NCBI GenBank assembly: GCA_025980335.1
Contig: JAICXO010000013.1
Location: forward strand, 1 to 34,323
Reading direction: 5' to 3'
Origin: Sphingomonas sp.
Lineage (GTDB): Bacteria > Pseudomonadota > Alphaproteobacteria > Sphingomonadales > Sphingomonadaceae
Length of the DNA: 34,323 nucleotides
Shown here: positions 18,798-27,219 of the stretch, one piece after another
How the letters are laid out: the number at the start of each line of letters is the position of its first letter
How positions within the stretch are numbered: the first letter of the stretch is position 1
The notes under the pieces: model-generated
Databases searched by the model: none
Told to the model about the DNA's origin: nothing
What the model saw: only the letters and a program-made list of their open reading frames with translations
Position numbers and translations under genes: made by a program

Positions 18798-19754
18798 TTA
18801 TCGAGCGGCGGCGACAGCCACGGGAGCGCTTGGCCGCTCACCGTCCTCGTTGCGGATTTCGAACATGTCGCGCGCCCATTGCCGCATTCGCGGCGGCGCT
18901 CCGCTCCACTCCCACAGCCCGTCCGACCCGATGCGGATATGCGCGTCGGGGTTGAAGCCGAAAGTCATGAACTGCTGGTTCATCATCGCGTAGCGGCGGT
19001 CTCCGAGATCGCCGTGCCACAGGTGAAGAATCCGCCCGGGAACGACGCCTAGCTTTCCCCCGACGAAGTCTCTCGCTTTGACTGCCCAACGCACGAAATG
19101 CTGCCTGTAGGCCGGCGATGGTCCGAGCATGTGGGGGATGCACGGCGACTTCGCGACTGCCGCGGCAAACGCGTGGGCCATCAAATGATCGCCGCTGCCG
19201 GTCAGGCACGCATCGTAAAAGCCGCATTCGTTCACGAACTCGCGGCGCGCCGCCCAGGCGAAGCCGGTGTGGCCGTGAGCGTTGAACAATTTGGTCCGCG
19301 CGAGGCTCGGGTCGCGCACGAACAGCGAGGCAAAGGATTCGTAGAGGAGGCCGCTGCCGTCATCCTCGTTCCCGCGGTTCAGCCGCACCGCGTGGCTGAA
19401 CGGCTGAACCACGACCGAATGCTCGAGTGCCTCGGACGTGCGTTCGAGCCAGTCCGGCTCCTTGAAGATCAAATCGGCGTCGAACCATCCGACTTTCGTG
19501 CAGGATTCCGGCAAGCGGCCGACGGCAACGTTGAGCAGCCGCTCCTTCTGCCACATGACGTCGGTCCCCCTGAACTGGAGGACATGCTCGCCGGGATCGA
19601 GCTCGAAATCGTCGTCTCCGAACGCCAGCTCGACCACCCGCACGTCCGCGCCGACCTTCGCCATTCCCTCGATGAACGCGTCGAAGTTCCGCCGCTTCGT
19701 CTTGTAACGGGCAGGGTTGAAGTAGGACGTGATGATGCAGAAGTCGGAACTCAC
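18798..19754 (-). CDS. Glycosyltransferase-like protein, paralogue A (318 aa)
   Basis: I do not recognise a named family with certainty, but the layout is that of a GT-A glycosyltransferase: an N-terminal strand SSDFCIITSYFNPA, MWQKERLLNVAV, a metal-site candidate WFDADLIFKEPDWLE (Asp92-Ala-Asp94), and a downstream CGFYDACLTGSGDHLMAHA that resembles the acceptor-side GGGD..M region of GT-A enzymes, then HLWHGDLGDRRY. No signal or transmembrane segment. It converges tail-to-tail with the GT2 gene, leaving only four bases between stops. A close, almost gap-free homologue is encoded at 26156-27133. Role in surface glycan synthesis is inferred from the fold-like features and neighbours. Confidence 0.7.
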   Translation of the reverse strand: MSSDFCIITSYFNPARYKTKRRNFDAFIEGMAKVGADVRVVELAFGDDDFELDPGEHVLQFRGTDVMWQKERLLNVAVGRLPESCTKVGWFDADLIFKEPDWLERTSEALEHSVVVQPFSHAVRLNRGNEDDGSGLLYESFASLFVRDPSLARTKLFNAHGHTGFAWAARREFVNECGFYDACLTGSGDHLMAHAFAAAVAKSPCIPHMLGPSPAYRQHFVRWAVKARDFVGGKLGVVPGRILHLWHGDLGDRRYAMMNQQFMTFGFNPDAHIRIGSDGLWEWSGAPPRMRQWARDMFEIRNEDGERPSAPVAVAAAR

Positions 19755-19893
19755 TTTATCTCTCGTTCGGTGCGTTCGGGGAAGCCGGCACAGTGGCGGC
19801 GCCGCTCACTATGTCAAGCGGAAGCGCCGTCCAAACAGGCGCTTAGCGCTCCCCCGCCAGATGCCGAGCCGGCCGATACGGGTGTGCAACCAA

Positions 19894-19905
19894 ATGTTGC
19901 AACAT
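19894..19905. promoter_or_regulatory. ATGTTGCAACAT palindrome upstream of the MipA-like gene
   Basis: A perfect 12-base palindrome lies 14 bases before the MipA-like start and contains the same TGTTGCAACA core found upstream of the autotransporter at 2390-2399. Its position would overlap the transcription or translation start region, as expected for a repressor site, but this is inference. Confidence 0.3.
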
Positions 19906-19919
19906 CGGTTTCCGCAAGG

Positions 19920-20696
19920 ATGAAGCATCTGCTGATCGCCGTGGCTGCCGTGCTGCCCGCCTGGAGCGCTGCCGCCGCTCAGGACAGCAACGACATTCGT
20001 GTCCGGGTCGGGCTGGGTGCGCAGTTGCAGCCTCAGTACATCGGTGCGGACGGGACGAGCGTGGCGCCGCTGTTCCATATCAACACTGCACGCGGCACAA
20101 ACGAATTCAGGTTCGCGGCGCCGGACGACAGCTTCGGCATCGGCGTGGCGTCGACAGGCGGATTCTCGTTCGGACCGGCCGGCAACATCGAAGGACGGCG
20201 CAAACAGTCCGATGTCGGTGCGCCGGTCGGGAATGTTGCGAGGACCTTCGAGGCAGGCGCATTCGCCCAGTATGAAGTGGCCGATTCCTTTCGATTTCGG
20301 GCGGAGCTCCTGAAGGGTATCGGCGGCAATGGGGGACTCGTCGGCACGATCAGCGCGGACAAGATCTGGCGAAGCGGTGACCGGTATGTCTTTTCGATCG
20401 GCCCGCGCGTGATGTTTTCCGATGCGCGCTACCAGCGTGCGTACTTCGGCATCACGCCCGCGGCATCGCTCGCATCCGGGCTGCCGGTCTACCGCCCCGG
20501 CGGCGGCATCCACGCCGTCGCACTCGCAAGCGGCATCTCGTACGAGCTCAGCAGCCGTTGGGGCCTGTTCGGCTTCGCGCGCTACGAGCGCCTGGTCGGA
20601 GACGCCGCCAGGTCCCCGATCGTTCGAGACTTCGGCTCACGCAATCAGCTGTCGGGCGGCATCGGGCTCGACTACACGTTCACCATCGGGCGGTAA
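19920..20696 (+). CDS. MipA/OmpV-family outer-membrane protein
   Basis: A 258-residue protein with a clear signal peptide (MKHLLIAVAAVLPAWSAAAA-QDS) followed by alternating beta-strand sequence typical of the MipA/OmpV barrel family: RVRVGLGAQLQPQYIGADG near the mature N-terminus, SFGIGVASTGGFSFGP, a FEAGAFAQYEV strand, and the C-terminal GLFGFARYERLVGDAARSP and GIGLDYTFTIGR. MipA members are scaffolds or porin-like proteins; which role applies is unknown. I chose the ATG at 19920 because it starts the signal peptide exactly; AAGGA lies unusually close to it, so initiation may be weak or leaderless. It is transcribed divergently from paralogue A and convergently with fdxA. Confidence 0.85.
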   Translation: MKHLLIAVAAVLPAWSAAAAQDSNDIRVRVGLGAQLQPQYIGADGTSVAPLFHINTARGTNEFRFAAPDDSFGIGVASTGGFSFGPAGNIEGRRKQSDVGAPVGNVARTFEAGAFAQYEVADSFRFRAELLKGIGGNGGLVGTISADKIWRSGDRYVFSIGPRVMFSDARYQRAYFGITPAASLASGLPVYRPGGGIHAVALASGISYELSSRWGLFGFARYERLVGDAARSPIVRDFGSRNQLSGGIGLDYTFTIGR

Positions 20697-20729
20697 GCTT
20701 GTGGCCGGATGTGCGCGAGGTCGCGCGGC

Positions 20730-21068
20730 CTAGTCGCCCGTGCCGCCGTCGGGCGTGAAATATTTATCGTACTTGCCCTCTTCACCCTTGTGCTCGTCGG
20801 CGTCGGCGGGGCTGTCCTTCTTGCGCGTGATGTTCGGCCAGTCGGAGGAGAAGTTCGAGTTGAGCTCGAGCCATTTCTCCAGGCCGCTCTCGGTGTCGGG
20901 CAGGATCGCTTCGGCCGGGCATTCGGGCTCGCACACGCCGCAGTCGATGCACTCGTTGGGGTTGATGACGAGCATCACCTCGCCCTCGTAGAAGCAATCG
21001 ACGGGGCAGACCTCGACGCAGTCCATATATTTGCATTTGATGCAGGCGTCGGTGACGACGTAGGTCAT
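20730..21068 (-). CDS. fdxA: Seven-iron ferredoxin FdxA
   Basis: A 112-residue ferredoxin with the FdxA cysteine pattern: Cys9, Cys12, Cys17, Cys21 and Cys25 ([17 protein letters not shown]) and Cys40, Cys43, Cys46 and Cys50 ([11 protein letters not shown]), expected to hold one [3Fe-4S] and one [4Fe-4S] cluster. The acidic C-terminal extension ([16 protein letters not shown]) is usual for the alphaproteobacterial form. It is a soluble electron carrier of unassigned partner. It lies 27 bases downstream of the S4-domain gene on the same strand, a pairing frequent in alphaproteobacteria, so the two are likely co-transcribed. Confidence 0.95.
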   Translation of the reverse strand: MTYVVTDACIKCKYMDCVEVCPVDCFYEGEVMLVINPNECIDCGVCEPECPAEAILPDTESGLEKWLELNSNFSSDWPNITRKKDSPADADEHKGEEGKYDKYFTPDGGTGD

Positions 21069-21095
21069 TGATGCGCGCTCCCTTTACGAGCCTCG

Positions 21096-21368
21096 CTATG
21101 TCGCTCCCTTCGGCTCGTCAATTCCCAGCTCTTCGTAGCAGGCGCGGGCTTCGGCGGCGGGGCCGCGGCGTTGCGGCAGCGAGAGGACCCGCAGGATCCG
21201 AACGCGTCCCTGAAGGGGAAGCGCGACAATGCTTCCCATGCGGACATCCTCGCTCGATTTCTCGACCCGCTTGCCGTCGATGCGGGCGTGGCCGCCTTCG
21301 ATCACCGACTGCGCGAGCGTGCGGCTCTTCACGAGGCGGATGAAGAACAGGAATCGGTCGATCCTCAC
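21096..21368 (-). CDS. S4-domain RNA-binding protein (HslR-like)
   Basis: A 90-residue protein whose first 60 residues form an S4 domain: RIDRFLFFIRLVKSRTLAQSVIEGGHARIDGKRVEKSS, as in HslR/Hsp15, which binds stalled 50S-peptidyl-tRNA complexes. The rest is a short Arg-rich tail. I placed the start at GTG 21368 since the S4 domain begins there and the upstream in-frame sequence is an intergenic repeat, not protein-like; the ribosome binding site is weak. It sits between the SUV3-like helicase and fdxA in the same direction, which is a common alphaproteobacterial order. Ribosome-associated RNA binding is the likely role; the exact one is not known. Confidence 0.85.
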   Translation of the reverse strand: MRIDRFLFFIRLVKSRTLAQSVIEGGHARIDGKRVEKSSEDVRMGSIVALPLQGRVRILRVLSLPQRRGPAAEARACYEELGIDEPKGAT

Positions 21369-21376
21369 GCGACCGC

Positions 21377-21470
21377 CATTGCGAGCGGAGCGAAGCAATC
21401 CATGGCCGCGCAGCTGGATTGGTTGACCTGCGGTCGCCTGCGGCTCGTCGCTGCGCTCCTCGCAATGACG
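21377..21470. repeat. Intergenic palindromic repeat element
   Basis: Inverted arms CATTGCGAGCGGAGCGAAGC-AATCCA (21377-21402) and TGGATT ... CTCGCAATGACG (21415-21470) enclose a short GC-rich centre; the right arm holds an extra GACCTGCGGTCGCC-like insertion that can pair internally. The 'ATTGCGAG..GAAGCAATCCA' signature is widespread between genes in sphingomonads and relatives. A second, simpler copy lies at 32916-32951. It fills the gap between the helicase stop and the S4 gene start. Confidence 0.75.
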
Positions 21471-21474
21471 ACCG

Positions 21475-23997
21475 TCACTTCCTCTTGAGCTTTGCCAGCT
21501 CGGCGAAAGCGTGGCTGGCGCGCTTCTGCTCGCCTGGGCGGTGCCGGCGTCCGCGCCAGCGCCAGGCATCGCCCGCGCGGGTGAATCCGACGTCGTTCAT
21601 CAGCCGGCCGATCGCTTCCTCGTCGAGGCCGATCGATGTCGCGAGGACGGTGTCGACCGGGTCGACGCCTCCGGCCGAGCGGACCTTGCGGGCGTGGCTC
21701 GCCAGACGATCGGCGAGATCGATGCGCACCCAGGTTCCGCCTGCCCGCCGGTAGGCGAGTGTGGCGCCGCGCGGATCGGCCTCGGCGCCGAGCGTTGCAG
21801 CGCCGCGCGGCGGAAGCGCCGGCATCGGCTGACCCTCGCGGACCGCGAGCAAGGCGGCGCGCCAGAACTGCGCCGACGGCTTCAGGAGCGGGGGGAGGAA
21901 GACGTCTAGTGGGCCGAGGCGGACGCGAAGCCGGTGCAGCGCGTGCCGGTCGGCCTGCTCGAGATGCGCGATCGCGCTGAGCGCGGCCTTGCGCGGGAGC
22001 ACGCCGGCGGCGTCGGTCAGCATCGCGGCAAGCGCGCGCACGCCCGGCGAGCTCGCCGGATCGGTCGCGGCCGCGGCAAGGGTCCCGAGTGCGCGGAGTT
22101 GATGATCGACCTGCGCGTCGAGCCAGCGCTCGAGCCGCGCGCGGAGCGCCGCGCGCGTCTGCGCCGACAAACGATCAAGCGCGCGGGCGGTGCGGAGCGC
22201 CGGCTCGAGCAGCGAGCGGCCTGGAGCAAGCCGCGCGAGGACATGCTCGCCCCAACCGACCGCGAGGCCGCCGCCCTCCTCGATCACGAGCGCGAAGGTT
22301 TCGTCGGGCGCTTCGACCAGCGCGGTGGCGCGGCGGTCGAGCTCCTCTCCAAGCCGGCGTTCCGCCGCCGCGAGCAGCAGGCGTTTGTCGGCGAGGCGAG
22401 CGGATGGGTCGACGCGGAATTCGAAGCCGGAGAGATGACCGATCGGCTCGGGACCGACGCTGACCTCGCCATCGGCGGCCACGGTCATCGGAAGCGCGTC
22501 CGCGCCGCGCGCGCCAATGTCGCGAACCAGAACCGCGGTCCGGCGGTCGACGAAGCGCTGGGTCAGCCGCTCGTGGAGCGCGTCGGACAAACGCCCCTCG
22601 ACCTCGCGCGTGCGCTCGGCCCATTTGGCGGGCTCCTTCAGCCAGTCCGAGCGGTGCGCGATATAGGCCCAGCTGCGGATGCCGGCGAGCCGATCGGCGA
22701 GCGCCTCGATGTCGCCGCTCATGTTGTCGAGCCGCGTGACCTCGGCCGCGAACCATTCGTGCGGCACATGTCCGCCCTCCCCGATGTAGCTGAACAGCCG
22801 GCGGACCATGCGCGCGTGGTGCATCGGGCCGACCTTGCGGAAGTCGGGAAGCCCGCACACGGCCCACAGCCGCCGCGCCTGCGCGCCTTTCCTTGCGACG
22901 ATGGCGGGGTCCTCGGCAATCAGCTTGAGGACCGCGAGGTCGATCGCTTCGGGGGCTGCCCGGAGCGCCGGATCGTTGGGCTTCTCTTCCAGACTGGCGA
23001 TCAGCGCGCGCACGTCGGTAAAATCGACGTCGGCGTTGCGCCAATAGATCCAGTCGAGCGGGCGGAAGCGATGGTCTTCGATCGCCGCGACCTCCGAGTC
23101 GCTGAAACCGCCGCTTTCCTCGGAAAGGCCGAGCGTGCCGAAGGTGCCGTCCTTCTGGTGGCGGCCGGCGCGGCCGGCGATCTGCGCCATCTCGGCGATG
23201 GTCAGGCGGCGGTCGCGGCGCCCGTCGAATTTCTCGAGTCCGGCGAAGGCGACGTGGGTCACATCCATGTTGAGGCCCATGCCGATCGCATCGGTCGCGA
23301 CCAGATAGTCGACTTCGCCGCGCTGGAACATCGCGACCTGGGCGTTGCGGGTGGCGGGGGAGAGCGCGCCCATGACCACTGCGGCGCCGCCGCGGAAGCG
23401 CCGGAGCATCTCGGCCAGCGCATAAACCTGCTCGGCGGAGAAGGCGACGACCGCCGAGCGCGGCGGCAGGCGCGACAGCTTGACGCTGCCCGAGTAACGC
23501 AGCGTCGAGAAGCGCGGGCGCGTGACGATCTCGGCGTCGGGGAGCAGTTCGCGGATGATCGGCTTGAGGCTTTCGGAGCCGAGGATCAACGTCTCCTCGC
23601 GGCCCCGGGCGCGCAGCATCCGGTCGGTGAAGACGTGGCCGCGCTCCGGGTCGATGCCGAGCTGGGCCTCGTCGATCGCGGCGAAGGCGAATTCGCGGGC
23701 TGCGCCGGGAGCTCCGGCTGGCCCCTCGCCCTCATTGCCGACGGGCATCGATTCGGCCGTGCACAGGAAATAGCGCGCCTGCGGCGGTACGATCCGTTCC
23801 TCGCCGGTCAGAAGAGCGACCTGCTTCTCGCCCTTCATCGCGACGACGCGGTCATAGACCTCGCGCGCGAGGAGCCGCAGCGGGAAGCCGATCACCCCGG
23901 AGCTGTGGCCGCACATCCGCTCGATCGCGAGGTGGGTCTTGCCGGTGTTGGTCGGCCCGAGGATCGCCCGGACCGGAGCGTCTGAACGCGGCGCCAT
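21475..23997 (-). CDS. SUV3-like DExH helicase
   Basis: An 840-residue superfamily 2 helicase close to the mitochondrial SUV3 type found in alphaproteobacteria. Visible motifs: Walker A GPTNTGKT (14-21), DExH-box variant DEAQ (109-112), the KLSRLPPRSAVVAFS and MGALSPATR segments of the second RecA fold, and motif VI QIAGRAGRH (about 271-279). The long C-terminal half (about 400-840) contains the SUV3-like GQLPDFRK-type region (here CGLPDFRKVGPMHHARM) and Arg/Ala-rich sequence. SUV3 unwinds RNA in mitochondrial RNA decay; an RNA-processing role here is inferred. The start ATG at 23997 gives the motif distances expected. Downstream on the same strand come the repeat element, the S4 gene and fdxA. 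Confidence 0.9.
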   Translation of the reverse strand: MAPRSDAPVRAILGPTNTGKTHLAIERMCGHSSGVIGFPLRLLAREVYDRVVAMKGEKQVALLTGEERIVPPQARYFLCTAESMPVGNEGEGPAGAPGAAREFAFAAIDEAQLGIDPERGHVFTDRMLRARGREETLILGSESLKPIIRELLPDAEIVTRPRFSTLRYSGSVKLSRLPPRSAVVAFSAEQVYALAEMLRRFRGGAAVVMGALSPATRNAQVAMFQRGEVDYLVATDAIGMGLNMDVTHVAFAGLEKFDGRRDRRLTIAEMAQIAGRAGRHQKDGTFGTLGLSEESGGFSDSEVAAIEDHRFRPLDWIYWRNADVDFTDVRALIASLEEKPNDPALRAAPEAIDLAVLKLIAEDPAIVARKGAQARRLWAVCGLPDFRKVGPMHHARMVRRLFSYIGEGGHVPHEWFAAEVTRLDNMSGDIEALADRLAGIRSWAYIAHRSDWLKEPAKWAERTREVEGRLSDALHERLTQRFVDRRTAVLVRDIGARGADALPMTVAADGEVSVGPEPIGHLSGFEFRVDPSARLADKRLLLAAAERRLGEELDRRATALVEAPDETFALVIEEGGGLAVGWGEHVLARLAPGRSLLEPALRTARALDRLSAQTRAALRARLERWLDAQVDHQLRALGTLAAAATDPASSPGVRALAAMLTDAAGVLPRKAALSAIAHLEQADRHALHRLRVRLGPLDVFLPPLLKPSAQFWRAALLAVREGQPMPALPPRGAATLGAEADPRGATLAYRRAGGTWVRIDLADRLASHARKVRSAGGVDPVDTVLATSIGLDEEAIGRLMNDVGFTRAGDAWRWRGRRHRPGEQKRASHAFAELAKLKRK

Positions 23998-24199
23998 GGG
24001 TTCGAATGTGGCAGTCAGCGGAGCGAACGCAAGAGGCGATCGAGCGCCCAGCGATTGACGGGCACTCCTCTCTCGGACATGCTCGGGAGCTCAGACCTGC
24101 CGCTGATCCGCGGCAGATTCCCGGCGTCTTTTGCTTGATCGGTGCGCGTGGCGCGGCCAATCTGGCGCCAGGCAAAGGGTTCGATCCGTGGGATTTTCG

Positions 24200-24206
24200 A
24201 AGGAGA
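24200..24206 (+). promoter_or_regulatory. Shine-Dalgarno AAGGAGA fixing the UDP-xylose synthase start
   Basis: AAGGAGA lies four bases before ATG 24211. It is the strongest ribosome binding site in the window and decides against the upstream in-frame start at 24142, which has none. Confidence 0.85.
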
Positions 24207-24210
24207 TCGC

Positions 24211-25191
24211 ATGTCTCGAGTTTATGGGGCCAGGACGCGTGTCCTGGTCACTGGAGGCGCAGGTTTTTTGGGTTCGCATCTGTGCGAACGGCTCATCAAC
24301 GACGGACACGAAGTCTTGTGCGTCGACAATCTGTTCACCGGCACCAGGGCGAACATCGCGCATTTGCTCAACCATCCCCGCTTCGAGTTCGAGCGGCACG
24401 ACGTCACGTTTCCGCTCTATGTCGAGGTCGACGAGATCTACAATCTCGCCTGCCCGGCTTCGCCGGTCCATTACCAGCACGACCCCGTCCAGACGACCAA
24501 GACCAGCGTTCACGGCGCAATCAACATGCTCGGCCTCGCCAAGCGGACCGGCGCCAAAATCCTCCAGGCATCGACGAGCGAGGTCTATGGCGATCCCGAA
24601 GTTCACCCGCAGACCGAGGAATATTGGGGGCGCGTCAACCCGATCGGGACACGGTCGTGCTACGACGAGGGCAAGAGGTGCGCCGAGACCTTGTTCTTCG
24701 ACTATCACCGGCAGCTCGGCGTGAGGATCAAGGTCGCGCGAATCTTCAATACCTACGGACCGCGCATGCACCCGAATGACGGCCGCGTGGTGTCGAACTT
24801 CGTCGTTCAGGCGATCCAGGGGCAGCCGCTGACCATCTATGGCGACGGCAGCCAGACGCGGAGCTTCTGTTATGTCGACGACCTGATCGACGGGCTCGTG
24901 CGCCTGATGAACACCGACGATTCGGTGACCGGGCCGATCAACATCGGCAACCCCGGTGAGTTTTCGGTTCGAGAGCTCGCCGAGCAGCTTTTGGCGAAGC
25001 TCCGGAGCAACGCCGGGATCATCTCGAAGCCGCTGCCTTCGGACGATCCGCGGCAGCGCCAGCCGGACATCAGCAAGGCGCGGGAGCTGCTGGGCTGGGA
25101 GCCGAAGGTGCCGCTCGGCGAAGGACTCGACCACACGATCGCCTACTTCAAGGAGCAGCTGGAGGCTGAGGGCGCCTTCGCGACCCGCTGA
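24211..25191 (+). CDS. uxs: UDP-glucuronate decarboxylase (UDP-xylose synthase)
   Basis: A 326-residue extended short-chain dehydrogenase that oxidises and decarboxylates UDP-glucuronate to UDP-xylose with bound NAD+. Seen: Rossmann motif GGAGFLG (15-21), [14 protein letters not shown], catalytic STSEVYG (121-127) and Tyr151-x-x-x-Lys155 in [11 protein letters not shown], followed by [22 protein letters not shown] (quoted in part), all closely matching bacterial and plant soluble UXS. It lacks the N-terminal membrane anchor of animal forms and is cytoplasmic. The product is a sugar donor for surface polysaccharide or protein xylosylation, fitting the nearby glycosyltransferase-like genes. It is divergent from the helicase across 213 bases and convergent with the methyltransferase gene, so it is probably transcribed alone. 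Confidence 0.93.
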   Translation: MSRVYGARTRVLVTGGAGFLGSHLCERLINDGHEVLCVDNLFTGTRANIAHLLNHPRFEFERHDVTFPLYVEVDEIYNLACPASPVHYQHDPVQTTKTSVHGAINMLGLAKRTGAKILQASTSEVYGDPEVHPQTEEYWGRVNPIGTRSCYDEGKRCAETLFFDYHRQLGVRIKVARIFNTYGPRMHPNDGRVVSNFVVQAIQGQPLTIYGDGSQTRSFCYVDDLIDGLVRLMNTDDSVTGPINIGNPGEFSVRELAEQLLAKLRSNAGIISKPLPSDDPRQRQPDISKARELLGWEPKVPLGEGLDHTIAYFKEQLEAEGAFATR

Positions 25192-25221
25192 TCCTCCCGG
25201 CGGGTTCGTCGGGCGCGAAGC

Positions 25222-25884
25222 TCAGTCGAGCCCGCCCGTCTGCTGCCTCGCGACCGCAAACGGCCGGAAGTGCCGCCACGAGCGATCGTCGTCCTTGAGC
25301 TTCTCGAGGGCCAGCATTCGATTGCTGCGCTGCGGGACCGGGCGATAGGCGCGGTTTGCAAGCACGAACGAGGCAACGGTGCGAATCGAAGCCATCCACG
25401 TGTCGTCGAGCACCATCAGGCCGCCGACTTCGAGCACCTGGTCGGCGAGGTAGAAGTCGACCAGCACATCGTCGAAGCGATGATTTCCGTCGATGAAGAT
25501 GAAATCGAACCGTTCGCCGGCGCGGATGAAATCGGACAGCACGTGGATCGAATAATCTTCGAGCAGCTCGAACCGCTTGGCCGTCAGTCTTCGCGCCTGG
25601 GTCGCGCCGACACCGTGCCACATGCCCGACTGGAAGGGGTCCAATGCGATGTGAGAGCCGCCCTCTGCGAGCGCGTCCATGATCCAGATGGTCGAAAAGC
25701 CGTAGGCGAGACCGATCTCGAGCGACTTTTTGGCGCCGCTTTCGCGCACCAGCCGATTCAGCTCCGACCCGGCGGTCTTGTCGACCCTGGTGATCGGATC
25801 GATCTCGACCGGCCCATCCTGGCCCTGCAGTTTCGGCGCCGTGTACATCTCATCCAAAATCGCTTCGGCTTCTGAACTCAACAT
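25222..25884 (-). CDS. Class I SAM-dependent methyltransferase (Methyltransf_24 type)
   Basis: A 220-residue protein with motif I SLEIGLAYGFST (54-65), acidic loop HIALDPF (Asp82), and FDFIFIDGNHRFDDVLVDF (about 127-145), the layout of the small Methyltransf_24 / class I methyltransferases often found among polysaccharide and cephalosporin-hydroxylase-like genes. The acceptor is not readable; a sugar or a small metabolite is plausible. ATG 25884 was chosen over TTG 25893 because AGGGAG lies about 11 bases before the former and too near the latter. It converges with uxs, with 30 bases between stops. Confidence 0.85.
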   Translation of the reverse strand: MLSSEAEAILDEMYTAPKLQGQDGPVEIDPITRVDKTAGSELNRLVRESGAKKSLEIGLAYGFSTIWIMDALAEGGSHIALDPFQSGMWHGVGATQARRLTAKRFELLEDYSIHVLSDFIRAGERFDFIFIDGNHRFDDVLVDFYLADQVLEVGGLMVLDDTWMASIRTVASFVLANRAYRPVPQRSNRMLALEKLKDDDRSWRHFRPFAVARQQTGGLD

Positions 25885-26155
25885 CGTCTGCAACTCTCCC
25901 TGGCAAATTGTCCGGACGAATCCCGGAAGCGATTGGCCGTGGCCGCACTAGAGCATAGCGGGCGACAATAAACCCCGTTCGCGGGCCGGATCGGCTGCCC
26001 GCCGGCCGCATCGATCGGTCAATCGGTTCCGTTTCAACGGCTTTTGCCTTGTCGTCGCCGCTCGCGCGGTTAGGTACAGCGGTAAGGCGGAAGCACGTCG
26101 GGCGCGCAGGCACGCGACGCGCCTCCTCGATCGTGCGGTTCAACGAGGATATCGA

Positions 26156-27133
26156 ATGAGTTCCGATTTCTGGGTGATCACCTGCTACTTCAATCCGGCG
26201 CGCTTCAAGACGAAGCGGCTCAATTTCGACGCCTTCATGGCCGGAATGCACAAGGCGGGCGCGAACGTCCTCGTGGTCGAATCGGCGTTCGGCGACGATC
26301 CGTTCGAGCTCGATCTGGGCGAAAATGTGCTCCAGCTCAGGGGCACCGGCGTGATGTGGCAGAAGGAGCGGCTGCTCAACATCGCTGCAGCGCAGCTGCC
26401 GGCGTCGGCGCGCAAGATCGGCTGGTTCGACGGCGACATCATCTTCAAGGAGCCCGACTGGCTCGAACGCACGTCGCAGGCGCTCGATCGCTACATGGTC
26501 GTCCAGCCGTTCAGCCACGCGGTGCGCCTCAACCGCGACAACCGCGACAACGGCACAGGAGTGCTCGACGAATCCTTCGCGTCGGTGTTCGTGCGCGACC
26601 CGCGACCGGCGCGTATCGCCCGCTATCACCAGCACGGCCACCCCGGCTACGCCTGGGCCGCGCGGCGCGAGTTGTTCGACCAATGCGGCCTCTATGACGC
26701 TTGCCTGACGGGCAGCGGCGATCACCTGATGGCGCATGCGTTCGGCGGCGCGATGGTCAAGTCGCCGTGCATGCGCCACACGTTCCGCGGCTCGCCGCAC
26801 TATGCCGAGCATTTCTTCCGCTGGGGGGTTTCGGCGCGCGATCTGGTTCGCGGGAACATCGGCGTGGTGCCCGGGCGAATCCTGCATTTATGGCATGGCG
26901 ACCTCGCGGACCGGCGCTATGCCGATCGCGAGCGCGAGTTCAGGGCGTTGAACTTCAATCCCGTGCAGGATCTTCGCTTGGACGAAAGCGGCCTTTGGGA
27001 ATGGTCCGATGCCGCCCCGGACCATGTGCGCGCGTGGACGAACAATTCCTTCGGTCAGCGCAACGAGGACGGTGACCGCAAGACGGCCGCGAACGTCGAG
27101 CTTCCACGGCAGCGGGCGTCCGCCGTTCGCTGA
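26156..27133 (+). CDS. Glycosyltransferase-like protein, paralogue B (325 aa)
   Basis: A near-collinear homologue of the protein at 18798-19754. The two share, without gaps over the first 100 residues, MSSDF..IT.YFNPAR.KTKR.NFDAF, GDD.FELD.GE.VLQ, VMWQKERLLN, the metal-site WFD[AG]D.IFKEPDWLERTS (Asp92 and Asp94 kept), VVQPFSHAVRLNR, YDACLTGSGDHLMAHAF and GVVPGRILHLWHGDL.DRRYA. They diverge in the C-terminal 30 residues and in the LFNAHGH/RYHQHGH region. GAGGATATCGA precedes the ATG. A GT-A glycosyltransferase role is inferred; the pair probably arose by duplication and the copies may use different acceptors. It is in the same direction as the M23 peptidase gene that follows 86 bases later. 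Confidence 0.72.
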   Translation: MSSDFWVITCYFNPARFKTKRLNFDAFMAGMHKAGANVLVVESAFGDDPFELDLGENVLQLRGTGVMWQKERLLNIAAAQLPASARKIGWFDGDIIFKEPDWLERTSQALDRYMVVQPFSHAVRLNRDNRDNGTGVLDESFASVFVRDPRPARIARYHQHGHPGYAWAARRELFDQCGLYDACLTGSGDHLMAHAFGGAMVKSPCMRHTFRGSPHYAEHFFRWGVSARDLVRGNIGVVPGRILHLWHGDLADRRYADREREFRALNFNPVQDLRLDESGLWEWSDAAPDHVRAWTNNSFGQRNEDGDRKTAANVELPRQRASAVR

Positions 27134-27219
27134 CTCGGCCCGGGAATCGGTAACTCTGGCGTCGTCTTCGGAAGGGCTGCTTTAGGGCGCCCTTAACCTT
27201 GTTTCGCCATTGACGGGGC

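Noticed and set aside
20711-20726. GCGCGAGGTCGCGC hairpin between the convergent MipA-like and fdxA genes as a terminator
   Set aside because: Loop too short for the full stem and no T-run on either strand; too weak to call.
21934-23985. A 683-codon plus-strand frame opposite the helicase
   Set aside because: The minus-strand frame carries intact helicase motifs; the opposite frame is a GC-rich shadow.
24170-24200. A GGTTCGATCC sequence resembling a tRNA T-loop
   Set aside because: The flanking bases do not pair as a T-stem and no acceptor, D or anticodon arms can be drawn.
24142-24210. N-terminal extension of the UDP-xylose synthase from an upstream start
   Set aside because: No ribosome binding site, no homology-like sequence, and a perfect AAGGAGA precedes ATG 24211.
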